Shown here piece after piece: positions 26,953 to 34,238 of a stretch of 64,000 nucleotides of DNA. Under the pieces are notes generated by a model. It was not told the origin of the DNA and did no database searches. It worked only from the letters and a program-made list of their open reading frames with translations. The DNA is from UBA7430 sp002478765 (GTDB lineage: Bacteria; Bacteroidota; Bacteroidia; Flavobacteriales; UBA7430), in contig CALSTU010000002.1 in the NCBI GenBank assembly GCA_943789355.1, positions 372,001-436,000 of the forward strand, written 5' to 3'. Made by a program: the position numbers and the translations under genes. Position 1 is the stretch's first letter. Each line of letters begins with the position of its first letter.

Positions 26953-27614
26953 CTCCAAAGGTTTAAAGATTCGTTTGTATCAATTCTCAGTAAAAGTCGT
27001 TTTTCACCACTTTCTTCAATGGTCGGACTTCGGTGTACAATAGCTTTTGATTCTAATTGCGGATATATCGCTCCTTTCAAAAGAACTACAGCACCTGTTT
27101 CAGCTTGTTGAACCCTACTTTCATCCAAAACGATAGATTCATTACCACTAGAATCATCCAACGCCCTTCGGTTGATATTATCATCTGTAAGCCATAATGT
27201 TCCCGGACCACTGTAAGTACAAAGCAAGCGTAAATCGTTGACGTCGGTATGAAACCTTCTACACATATTCGTGTTGACGGTGGCCAATAGCAATCGGAAG
27301 TTCTTCACATCGGCAACTTTATTAAAATGGGTAATAAGTTCCTTAATATCTTGAATTATAAGGCTGTAATTAGACGGGTCCATCGCTTTTCGGACGTCGT
27401 TCATTATATCGTCTTTCGTTCCGCTTGACCTGAATTCAATTTCTTCATCGGATAACTGCTTAATCTCATTCGAAAAAGCACTCACATCTCTTTCATAAAT
27501 AGCGATGTTAACCTCATCATCATGAATGCGATTTAAAATCGATGGACTCGCACCGACTCCCCAATTTGATTCTATTTGATAATCGGTTTTGACGTTTTCT
27601 TGTGTACGAATCAT
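26949..27614 (-). CDS. DUF1826 domain-containing protein
   Basis: The 221-residue soluble product has the DUF1826 hallmarks: NIAIYERDV near the N-terminus, then MCRRFHTDVNDLRLLCTYSGPGTLWL in sense (residues about 128-153; HTD is a His-x-Asp pair like that of 2-oxoglutarate oxygenase folds). HRSP near the C-terminus supplies a second conserved His. Proteobacterial homologues are commonly adjacent to CobW genes under Zur control. It is followed by a 64-residue gene with an ATGA overlap and preceded by a SnoaL-like gene (47 bases). Biochemical activity is unknown; a metal- or oxygen-dependent enzyme is plausible from the motif. Confidence 0.85.
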   Translation of the reverse strand: MIRTQENVKTDYQIESNWGVGASPSILNRIHDDEVNIAIYERDVSAFSNEIKQLSDEEIEFRSSGTKDDIMNDVRKAMDPSNYSLIIQDIKELITHFNKVADVKNFRLLLATVNTNMCRRFHTDVNDLRLLCTYSGPGTLWLTDDNINRRALDDSSGNESIVLDESRVQQAETGAVVLLKGAIYPQLESKAIVHRSPTIEESGEKRLLLRIDTNESLNLWR

Positions 27615-27661
27615 AGGTTCTAATGTTGATCAGTCATGTGATATTTTTCAAAAATAAAATA

Positions 27662-28123
27662 TTAGGCCTTGAATGGAAAGGAAGAATGATGTAAGTCGAT
27701 TTTTAAATGTCCATCCATAAGCTTGTATCCAAACGTATATTCGACTTTAGCCTCATGACCTTCTAAATCTGTAAAGAAGTAATTCCCCATGGCAATGGCT
27801 CGACGCTCGTCTAAAATGAAACCCGAATTCTCAAACCTTACCTTAATCCAAGGGTTAATGGCAAATCCTTTATCTTCTTTACATACACGATCTTCCCCGG
27901 CAATAAAGTAGGATAAAGCCTCTGGTTTTGTAGGTCTAAACTGATCGAACTCACATTTCGTGGGCTTAAACAATACTGATCCTGTTTCAAAAGCGTAACG
28001 TTGGTCCAAAAATTCGCTGGCAAACAATTTGCACTCCGATCTAGAACCCTTTAAAGATCCTATCTTTACAACGCCTGCACCCCATTTCTTTTGGGCCTCA
28101 ATAACTTGTTCTTTCGTAATCAT
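27662..28123 (-). CDS. SnoaL/NTF2-like protein, first gene of the CobW operon
   Basis: The 153-residue product starts MITKEQVIEAQKKWGAGVV and continues FETGSVLFKPTKCEFDQFRPT, INPWIKVRFENSGFILDERRAIAMGNYFF in sense (residues about 91-119), and ends HLKIDLHHSSFPF. The pattern of a long helix then a curved sheet, with the invariant KVEYTFGY and LHHSSFP, is that of NTF2/SnoaL-fold proteins. I have seen these mis-named phosphoribosyl-AMP cyclohydrolase, and no cyclohydrolase metal motif is present. The two neighbouring histidines near the C-terminus could bind a ligand or metal. It is the promoter-proximal gene of the cluster, with a leader of about 325 bases if the promoter at 28454-28483 is used. 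Confidence 0.75.
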   Translation of the reverse strand: MITKEQVIEAQKKWGAGVVKIGSLKGSRSECKLFASEFLDQRYAFETGSVLFKPTKCEFDQFRPTKPEALSYFIAGEDRVCKEDKGFAINPWIKVRFENSGFILDERRAIAMGNYFFTDLEGHEAKVEYTFGYKLMDGHLKIDLHHSSFPFKA

Positions 28124-28566
28124 TTTTCAATAAATTCTATACGTTATGAGTTCATGTTAGATGTATCGTAAATACAGGTTTTCCAGTAAACCCCATTTTG
28201 GTTGAAGCTTTGACAATCCCTATTTCTAAGGTTAACTTTATAAACCTATGTGTTAAATTTTAATAGTCATTTAAGTGTATGTATTTAAAAAAGAAAAATC
28301 AATTTAACAGATCTTTTATCAGCATAGTCTATTGAAGATGAGTGCGTTGATTTAAAACATCTTTAGTAACACAAACACATATAGATGAACCTAAAATGTT
28401 TTCTAATCACCTGAATTTATTTTTCACCAAAAACATGGAATACAACAAAAGCCCAAAAGTAAGAAAGTTGGATTTAAATGCAACATTGTTGCAGTAAAAT
28501 AATACAGAAAAATAAAGTGACTGAATCCATGTGAATCTTTGATGGATGAAATTCACGAAACTGATT
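28124..28566. other. 443-base intergenic region / long leader of the CobW operon
   Basis: No gene with support lies here. It contains the promoter-operator at 28454-28493 and then about 325 A/T-rich bases between the predicted transcription start (near 28447) and the first gene. Within the leader a nine-codon frame (MFLVKNKFR, stop, minus strand near 28433-28407) is open, too short to claim. I could not find a convincing riboswitch core. Confidence 0.5.
28454..28493 (-). promoter_or_regulatory. Promoter with -33 box inside a 15-bp palindromic operator
   Basis: On the minus strand TTG (28483-28481), 19 bases and TACTTTTG (28461-28454) form a canonical Bacteroidota promoter aimed at the CobW/DUF1826 operon. 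The TTG lies in the perfect 7-1-7 palindrome TGCAACATTGTTGCA (28479-28493). A dimeric repressor on it would occlude the polymerase. A Zur-type repressor is the natural candidate given the genes, but the site does not match the proteobacterial or Gram-positive Zur consensus I know. Confidence 0.7.
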
Positions 28567-29955
28567 CTATTCAGAAAGCTGCTTTTTCCCGGTAATAAAG
28601 TCTTTAGTGATAATGGCTCGATCGTACTCATCACCCAAAGCGGTATAAGCCACATAGGTCAGTTGATTATCTTCAACTGTGATGACTTGATAAAACTGAG
28701 TTTGCTCGCCACTTTTAACCGACTGATAACCATCTTTTTCATACCCATTGAGCTGATCTCTATCCAACTGGTACTGCTTAGGACCACTGACAGATGTTAC
28801 ATAGACGGTGCGAACCTCGTGTGCCGAATCTTGATCCGCGGTTCTAACGGGTACGTGTCCTCTTGCATAGGTATGATCGTGTCCATTGAGAACCAAATCA
28901 ACATTGTACTTGTCCAATAAAGGTTTCCAATTCTTTCGAGCAAATTCGAAGTCGCGTCCCTTAGCCGGAGAAAAAACAGAGTGATGACAAACGATGATGT
29001 TCCATTTGGCGGAAGAGCTCATTAACTTTTCTTCAATATAATCGGTTTGTTCTTCGAGCTGATCGTTGGAGTTGAGAACAATAATTCGGATGTCTTGATA
29101 ATCGACCGTATAAACGGTTTCATGCAGTTTTTCATCCAACTTCCTTTCTACTGGTAGTGTAAATTGCGGTCTCCACTGCACAGATAGTTTTCGAGGCTCT
29201 CCTTCAGCAACAGACATAAACTCATGGTTTCCCACAGCAGGAATAGCCGTCCACTGACTGTGTATAAACCCCCCTGCCTTATACCATTCTGCCCACTCGT
29301 AGTCGCGGTGTGCATGGTTGATTAAGTCTCCTGCATGAATGACAAATGAAGCATCTGGTGCCGTTTGGTATGCCATACGAATGACGCGCGACCAATGTGC
29401 TAAAACGTCGTTTTGCGCATCACCGAAGTAAACAAATTTAGTGGGTGAATATTCTTGTTTTGCAGTACGAAACTGAATCCACTCTGACCAGTATTCGCCA
29501 TCTCCTACTCTATATGCATAAAGCTTATCGGGTTTTAACCCCTTGAAAATAACGCTGTGATAATGAACCACTAGGGATACATTTCCCTTGTACATACCTA
29601 AATCAAAGGGTTCGGTAACGGCGTCTAAAGCAACTGCGTTCTCGGTAAACTTTGAGTTCACCGTAGCTTCAGCAATTTGTGCTATGGATTTATTTACAGT
29701 ATGATCCGTTCGCCAAGTTACCGCCCTACTGGTTGCCGGATCTCCATGAAAGGTAAGTATGATTCGGTCTGGGTCTTTACTTGGAATCTCCCAATGATGT
29801 AAAGATCCATGATGATGGTGATGGTGTTCCTGAGCAATTACATCCGAAACAAAGAAACAGCTTATCAACGTGACTAGTGTGAAAAAATATCTACTCAAAA
29901 CTGAGGCTATAATTTGTTGGTTTGGGTGCTGATCTAAAAGGGAGTGAATGCTCAT
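28567..29955 (-). CDS. Purple acid phosphatase-like metallophosphoesterase, exported
   Basis: The 462-residue product has a signal peptide (about 1-41, ending VIAQ). A fibronectin-like purple acid phosphatase N-domain follows (about 60-155; PDRIILTFHGDPATSRAVTWRT in sense). The metallophosphoesterase core has the ligands in order: FVYFGDAQND, HAGDLINHAHRDYEW, AVGNHEF, VCHHSVFS, and NGHDHTYAR. The first block has GDAQND where GDxG/GDMG is usual. Such enzymes hydrolyse phosphate esters in the periplasm using a dinuclear Fe/Zn or similar centre. Just after the cleavage site lies EHHHHHHGSLHH (residues 43-54), eight His in twelve residues, perhaps a metal-capture segment. It lies upstream of the CobW operon on the same strand but is separated by 443 bases. 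Confidence 0.9.
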   Translation of the reverse strand: MSIHSLLDQHPNQQIIASVLSRYFFTLVTLISCFFVSDVIAQEHHHHHHGSLHHWEIPSKDPDRIILTFHGDPATSRAVTWRTDHTVNKSIAQIAEATVNSKFTENAVALDAVTEPFDLGMYKGNVSLVVHYHSVIFKGLKPDKLYAYRVGDGEYWSEWIQFRTAKQEYSPTKFVYFGDAQNDVLAHWSRVIRMAYQTAPDASFVIHAGDLINHAHRDYEWAEWYKAGGFIHSQWTAIPAVGNHEFMSVAEGEPRKLSVQWRPQFTLPVERKLDEKLHETVYTVDYQDIRIIVLNSNDQLEEQTDYIEEKLMSSSAKWNIIVCHHSVFSPAKGRDFEFARKNWKPLLDKYNVDLVLNGHDHTYARGHVPVRTADQDSAHEVRTVYVTSVSGPKQYQLDRDQLNGYEKDGYQSVKSGEQTQFYQVITVEDNQLTYVAYTALGDEYDRAIITKDFITGKKQLSE

Positions 29956-30023
29956 AATCTCAATTTTTTATTTGCTGTATGGTTTGGGGTAACATAGGAG
30001 CTAAACTACGATTTTAAGTTCAG

Positions 30024-30321
30024 TTATTCTTTGACTTTTTTAGGCTTTGGACTGAAGGGTTTCATCACCTCCCCATTACATTCTAAAAAGGGTCCTTCCA
30101 TGAGGTCTATACAATAAGGAATTGCGGGAAAAATAGCATCCAAACACTCTCGAATAGACTTAGGCTTTCCGGGTAGATTGATGAATAAACTTGTATTTCT
30201 GAGTCCAGCTGTTTGTCTCGAAAAAATGGGGGTAGGCACGTATTTTAAGGACTCAGATCTTCATAGAATCCTGCACTTGCTCGGTCACTTAAGGTTATAA
30301 TTCCTACTATGGTGTTGTCAT
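30024..30321 (-). pseudogene. mogA: Decayed molybdopterin adenylyltransferase gene (mogA remnant)
   Basis: Two pieces of MogA remain in different frames. Codons from 30310 read IVGIITLSDRASAGFYEDLSP and stop at 30245. These are the MogA N-terminus, with the invariant TLSDRAS. From 30239 another frame reads PTPIFSRQTAGLRNTSLFIN, then LPGKPKSIRECLDAIFPAIP and on to 30024, the MogA C-terminus with the NLPGxP loop. The roughly 80 residues between, including the GGTG molybdopterin-binding motif, are absent. An ATG at 30321 is one base out of frame with the N-terminal piece. So there is an internal deletion plus at least one frameshift. The 71-residue C-terminal frame is unlikely to be a working gene. 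Confidence 0.85.
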
Positions 30322-30332
30322 GTGTGTTTGTA

Positions 30333-30857
30333 CTAATTCATTTTTATACTTGTAGATTCTATTTCTATCAACACATTTCCTTGCGTATCTTTCATAAAGA
30401 CTTTCGCTTTAATTTTCCCATCAGACTCAAAGCGTTCTGTTATTTTGCCACTGATTCCAGAATTGGAAAAATCAACATAACTCCAAATCATTTTTTGACT
30501 GAACTTTTTCCACTTGCCTACCCAAAAACTAGTACCACCATCACTCTTAAACTCCCATCTATTGAAAGCTTTTGAGGCTTTATCGTAACGAATAAGTGTT
30601 TTGGTCTCAGATCGAACATTTTCATTAAATACCTCCAAATATTTTCCCTCTAAAATTAACTCAGAGCTTGTGTTCCCATCCATTTCAATTTGTTTAGGAA
30701 TCCATAAAGATTTATTCATAACCGCTTTACCTTGCCAGTCTCCTTCCCAATTGCGTAAGATGTTCATAGCCTCAGGTTCTGTGAATTGTTGTGCATCAGA
30801 TGAACCGGTACCGATAGTGAAAAAGATGAATGTGAGTAAAAAAATTGAGGTTTTCAT
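30333..30857 (-). CDS. Exported protein of the DUF1579-like beta-barrel type
   Basis: The ATG at 30857 gives 174 residues with a signal peptide (1-22, ending SDAQ). The in-frame start at 30899 would place 14 residues before it and is disfavoured. After the signal the sequence has ILRNWEGDWQGKAVMN, then a series of strands with ELILEGKYLEVFNEN, TLIRYDKASKAFNRWEF, and KITERFESDGKIKAKVFMKD. This GxWxG plus yD...f.w pattern is like DUF1579/lipocalin-type barrels. A ligand is not predictable. It follows nothing in an operon; the mogA remnant is downstream. Confidence 0.7.
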   Translation of the reverse strand: MKTSIFLLTFIFFTIGTGSSDAQQFTEPEAMNILRNWEGDWQGKAVMNKSLWIPKQIEMDGNTSSELILEGKYLEVFNENVRSETKTLIRYDKASKAFNRWEFKSDGGTSFWVGKWKKFSQKMIWSYVDFSNSGISGKITERFESDGKIKAKVFMKDTQGNVLIEIESTSIKMN

Positions 30858-30999
30858 ATTTATCGTTTTTGAAAATAACTTATTTTTTGTTGCTATCATT
30901 CGTGGGAAATTTTACGACTCTTTTAGTAAATATAGAAGCAAAATAGAACGAGTATAAATCGCATGTTTTGTTAGCTTTTATTCCTATAAAACAGCTGTT

Positions 31000-31347
31000 C
31001 TAATTCATTAAATTTGAGGAAGCCAAAAAGATATACGTATTTAATAACATATAAAAAAAAGCAGGTAAAGAAACCCAGATACTGTCTTTTAATTTTATTC
31101 TTACAATGAGGCCCGCGAACATTAGTAATGCTAGGCCTAGAGATGAAATCATAAGAAAAAAAGAGAATTTAAGCCCAACCAACAAACCCAGTGCTCCTGC
31201 AATTTGTAATAAAACTGTCGTTAATCCAATCTTTTCCAAACCAAAACGCTTGAACTCATTTTTCATATGTGGTGAATTGAAATATGAAAAAGCATAGGCA
31301 AAAAAGGAAACACTTGAAATTAAACTACATATTGTAACTATAGACAT
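31000..31347 (-). CDS. DoxX-like small membrane protein (second of a pair)
   Basis: The 115-residue protein has four hydrophobic helices (about 4-24, 40-60, 65-85, 93-110). NEFKRFGLEKIGLTTVLLQIAGALGLLVGL in sense (residues about 30-59) is the typical DoxX/DoxD-like stretch in which a charged helix start is followed by a Gly-rich helix. It lies 10 bases below a related four-helix protein, so the two are probably made together and may form a hetero-oligomer. DoxX family roles are varied and poorly known. Confidence 0.75.
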   Translation of the reverse strand: MSIVTICSLISSVSFFAYAFSYFNSPHMKNEFKRFGLEKIGLTTVLLQIAGALGLLVGLKFSFFLMISSLGLALLMFAGLIVRIKLKDSIWVSLPAFFYMLLNTYIFLASSNLMN

Positions 31348-31357
31348 GCTTCTTTAG

Positions 31358-31693
31358 TTAAATGGATGAATTGGCTATAAAAACACTTAGGGCCAAAAGA
31401 ATTAGAGAGGGTAGTTTTTTGAGGAAAGGATTTCTTGCTCTGAAATGAAAATATTGAGCACTCACCATTAATAGTCCCATAAGAATTGATGGAATAAAAA
31501 CTAATGAGGGATCCCAAACACCCACAATAAGTAAAGTGGCTAAAGATATCTTCGTTGCCCCTACAAAGTTTCGAATTAAATCACTCAATCCAAATTGTTG
31601 AAACTCCTTGATGACATTGTGAAATCTAAAAGTCCAAACATACAATACAGATATTGCAAGAATGATTTGTGATAAATGCATTAAATTTTCCAT
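31358..31693 (-). CDS. DoxX-like small membrane protein (first of a pair)
   Basis: The 111-residue protein has four hydrophobic helices (about 6-22, 45-62, 65-82, 92-108). It shares the arrangement of the next gene: VIKEFQQFGLSDLIRNFVG parallels NEFKRFGLEKIG. ATLLIVGVWDPSLVFIP then leads to AQYFHFRARNPF, a short basic loop before the last helix. Two divergent paralogues in tandem suggest duplication followed by specialisation. No enzyme motif is present. Confidence 0.73.
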   Translation of the reverse strand: MENLMHLSQIILAISVLYVWTFRFHNVIKEFQQFGLSDLIRNFVGATKISLATLLIVGVWDPSLVFIPSILMGLLMVSAQYFHFRARNPFLKKLPSLILLALSVFIANSSI

Positions 31694-31958
31694 CTCTTTT
31701 TTGTTTTGTTTTTCCTACTCATCTGGCTTTTCAGAATTCGCCTCACTTTAGTTGTTGTAACTACCTATCCCTTTTCAAGATCCTGTTTGATTCCTTTGAA
31801 GGTAAGCTTCCGATTATGCTGTGGGAGTACCTGAGAGTACTGAATAATTTAGTCCTTTTTACAGGCGTTTTATTAAGCTGATTTCATTAATCATTAACCT
31901 CCCCTCCACTAGAGCAATCAGATTACAAGTCTCAGCTCTCCTCATGATATCGGCAGTG

Positions 31959-32189
31959 CTAAACGATTTCAAAGTCCGTCACAAATTGAGCCTCAAGATA
32001 AGTTAATTTTAGCAAGTGACCCCCTGTAAACAAAACCGATAAGTCAAGAAGTAGAATGATGAGAATCCCGTTCAGCATAATTTGATACAATACTTGATGA
32101 TTTCGTAAGTGTTCTTCTAAGAATTCAAACGAATCAGGTTGATTGAATTCTGGATATGCAGATTCAGGAAACCCTACAAGTAGTCCCAT
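31959..32189 (-). CDS. Hypothetical small membrane protein
   Basis: The ATG at 32189 gives 76 residues; a TTG three codons earlier is also possible. An N-terminal hydrophobic start (MGLLVGFPES), a charged helix FEFLEEHLRNHQVLYQ, one strong membrane segment IMLNGILIILLLDLSVLFTGG, and a short tail LKLTYLEAQFVTDFEIV are visible. I recognise no family. It is the least certain coding call in this part and could be a remnant of a longer membrane protein, since about 260 bases on its 3' side carry no gene. Confidence 0.4.
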   Translation of the reverse strand: MGLLVGFPESAYPEFNQPDSFEFLEEHLRNHQVLYQIMLNGILIILLLDLSVLFTGGHLLKLTYLEAQFVTDFEIV

Positions 32190-32352
32190 TAGAAACAATA
32201 AAATTCGTGTGAAAATGCGGTCTCCCTTTTATTCAGGGCTCGTTTCTAATTTCGCTTGCACACTGCTATGGTTCAAATATCATTAGAGGGCGAAGCAATA
32301 ACTGGTATTCTCTGATGTATCGTTTTGGTATTCGAACGATTCCCCAACTACA

Positions 32353-32811
32353 TTAATTAGATGATGACCTTTCATATCCAAAACCTCCTCCTTGACCTTC
32401 ATCCCAACGTGTGAATTTGACAGACAAATACACATTTTCATCTTCCAGATGCAATACGAGATCTTTACCTACGACAGATTTGGGACTTCCTACGGCTGCT
32501 CTGAAACTGGAAAAAGTAAGCGTTTGAACATCAGAAACGTCTCCCAGCGCCCACCTGGTCTTTAATGGGCTTATTTCCTTTGTCGCTGATTCTTCAGCCA
32601 ATATGTTAAAAATTTGACCGCCCTTGTTCCCGCGAGTCATCCAAACACTTGATGATATTCTATCTTGATTGATTTCATCTTCCGGATTTGCGCCAGCCTC
32701 TTTGACGAATTGAACTTTAGGGCCCGTCCATATTCTAAAATCCATCTCCGGATCTTCATCTGAACATGAAATTAGAGTAAAACACATTGCGAATAGAAAG
32801 AGGTATTTCAT
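32353..32811 (-). CDS. Predicted lipoprotein of unknown function
   Basis: The 152-residue product has a lipoprotein signal peptide with lipobox LISC (Cys16), followed by SDEDPEMDF, an acidic linker usual in Bacteroidota surface lipoproteins. The mature domain is beta-rich: VQFVKEAGANPEDE, SSVWMTRGNKGGQIFN, LTFSSFRAAVGSP, KDLVLHLEDENVYLSVKFTRWDEG. The last two strands and the Gly-rich GQGGGFGYERSS tail are reminiscent of repeated small orphan lipoproteins. I know no family name. It stands alone. Confidence 0.7.
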   Translation of the reverse strand: MKYLFLFAMCFTLISCSDEDPEMDFRIWTGPKVQFVKEAGANPEDEINQDRISSSVWMTRGNKGGQIFNILAEESATKEISPLKTRWALGDVSDVQTLTFSSFRAAVGSPKSVVGKDLVLHLEDENVYLSVKFTRWDEGQGGGFGYERSSSN

Positions 32812-32909
32812 TTGATTTGATTTAGTTAATCACCTGCATGATAAGAAAATTGTTGTGCCCAAAATGTAATCTTAATAATTTCATGATTTTCGCTTACAAA
32901 TTTATGATT

Positions 32910-34145
32910 TCAAGTCCGCTCCCCTATTTTCTGTATAATTCCAAGTGCGGCTAAACGCCCCGACTCCATCGCAGCATTTAATGAACCATTAAATAAATAG
33001 TCTCCAGCAAGAAAGACATTTTCTATCACCTGAGTTTCAGCAGGAGCTGCAGACATCCTAAGGTTATCAAAATCAGGCAGTGCCTGCTTGATTAAATAGT
33101 GATGGATGTAACTTACGTGAGAAGACGCAGCGTATTTTTTAACTTCTTTAATGATGAAGTCAATGAGTTCTTCGATGGACTTTTCACCAAACCTAAGACA
33201 TGTTACCGAAAGTATGTTTTTTCCGGTACTCAAATCCTTGTATGCATATAAATTATTCGCATAATTTCCAGAATCCGAAATCAGCGCAATCGTATTGGTA
33301 GGAATGTTTGTCTGATCTACCTCAAAATAGAAACACATGCATTCTTTCCATACCACTTTCTGTTCTTTAATACTCGATATTAAAGCAGATGCATTACCGG
33401 TAACGACAACTCCTTGGTGTGGTTTTTTCTCACCCGTACGGAATGATATATACTCGCTTGTAACCTCTTCAACTTCGGTATTGAAAATGAACTTTGTATG
33501 GTGCAATTTACGCTTCAATTGTTTGCTGATTTCTCCAATCCCTAATTTAGGGATCGTTGCATATCCCTCACCAAACATCTTGTACACAAATTCAAACATT
33601 CGACTGGATGTTCTCAGGTCCGGCTCCAAAAATATTCCTGCAAAAAAAGGCTTGAAAAACCGATCAATCATCTTAGATGAGAAACCAAAGTCAAGGAGGT
33701 ATTCTTCCGTTGTCCTCTCGGGTGATTCAAAGATTTCCTCGAGAGATTTATACTTTAATCTTAGGTTTAACTTTAGGATTTTCAGCTTATCCAAGAAGGA
33801 GCCTACATCAGCCGTTAAAGTAGGTCTGAGCAACTTCCAATTCCTCAAGGGGTCTCCAATTAAATAGGACTTTTGGTTTGCATAAATCAACGCACCTGAT
33901 TCGAGTTTGTTCAACTGAAGCTTTTCCATATCCAGATACGCTTTAGCTAATGGATAAGCGCTGAGGAGTACCTGGAATCCAAGATCCAAGTCATACCCTT
34001 TTTCACGAAGCGTCTTAACCCTTCCGCCTACATCATCCGTTTGCTCAATCATGATGGGCCGGTAACCTTCTTGTTCTAGTTCATAAGCAGCAATCAATCC
34101 ACTTATTCCTGCACCGACAATGTAAATTTCTTCCAAATGTTGCAT
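32910..34145 (-). CDS. FAD-dependent amine oxidase/phytoene desaturase-like oxidoreductase
   Basis: The 411-residue product has an N-terminal dinucleotide fold, IYIVGAGISGLIAAYELEQE (GxGxxG at about 11-16), ending with a Glu and then VGGRVKT, the amine oxidase/CrtI fingerprint. The C-terminus has VFLAGDYLFNGSLNAAMESG in sense, which contacts FAD. Midway a variable domain with a substrate-binding helix set is seen. Family members include carotenoid desaturases, protoporphyrinogen oxidase-like and monoamine oxidase proteins. The length suits the shorter NAD(P)/FAD oxidoreductases of unknown substrate in Bacteroidota. It is 93 bases below the adenylase gene and may share its transcript. Confidence 0.87.
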   Translation of the reverse strand: MQHLEEIYIVGAGISGLIAAYELEQEGYRPIMIEQTDDVGGRVKTLREKGYDLDLGFQVLLSAYPLAKAYLDMEKLQLNKLESGALIYANQKSYLIGDPLRNWKLLRPTLTADVGSFLDKLKILKLNLRLKYKSLEEIFESPERTTEEYLLDFGFSSKMIDRFFKPFFAGIFLEPDLRTSSRMFEFVYKMFGEGYATIPKLGIGEISKQLKRKLHHTKFIFNTEVEEVTSEYISFRTGEKKPHQGVVVTGNASALISSIKEQKVVWKECMCFYFEVDQTNIPTNTIALISDSGNYANNLYAYKDLSTGKNILSVTCLRFGEKSIEELIDFIIKEVKKYAASSHVSYIHHYLIKQALPDFDNLRMSAAPAETQVIENVFLAGDYLFNGSLNAAMESGRLAALGIIQKIGERT

Positions 34146-34238
34146 GGATTTCTTTTGTATTTTCTTTCGGTTAATGAATTAGGCTTAAAGTTCGACATAA
34201 AAAAGTTTAACACAGATTAGGTTCTCTTAGAAAAGGTT

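Noticed and set aside
28124..28453. Riboswitch in the long leader of the CobW operon
   Set aside because: I could not identify conserved riboswitch cores or a terminator/antiterminator pair.
28407..28655. Open frame of 82 codons on the minus strand across the phosphatase 3' end and intergenic region
   Set aside because: It overlaps the well-supported phosphatase in another frame, has no family resemblance, and its tail lies across the predicted promoter of the CobW operon.
31669..31881. 70-codon plus-strand frame between the DoxX pair and the next gene
   Set aside because: No motif, overlaps the start of a better gene, no promoter seen.
33337..33867. 176-codon plus-strand frame
   Set aside because: It is antisense to the FAD oxidoreductase, whose motifs are intact.
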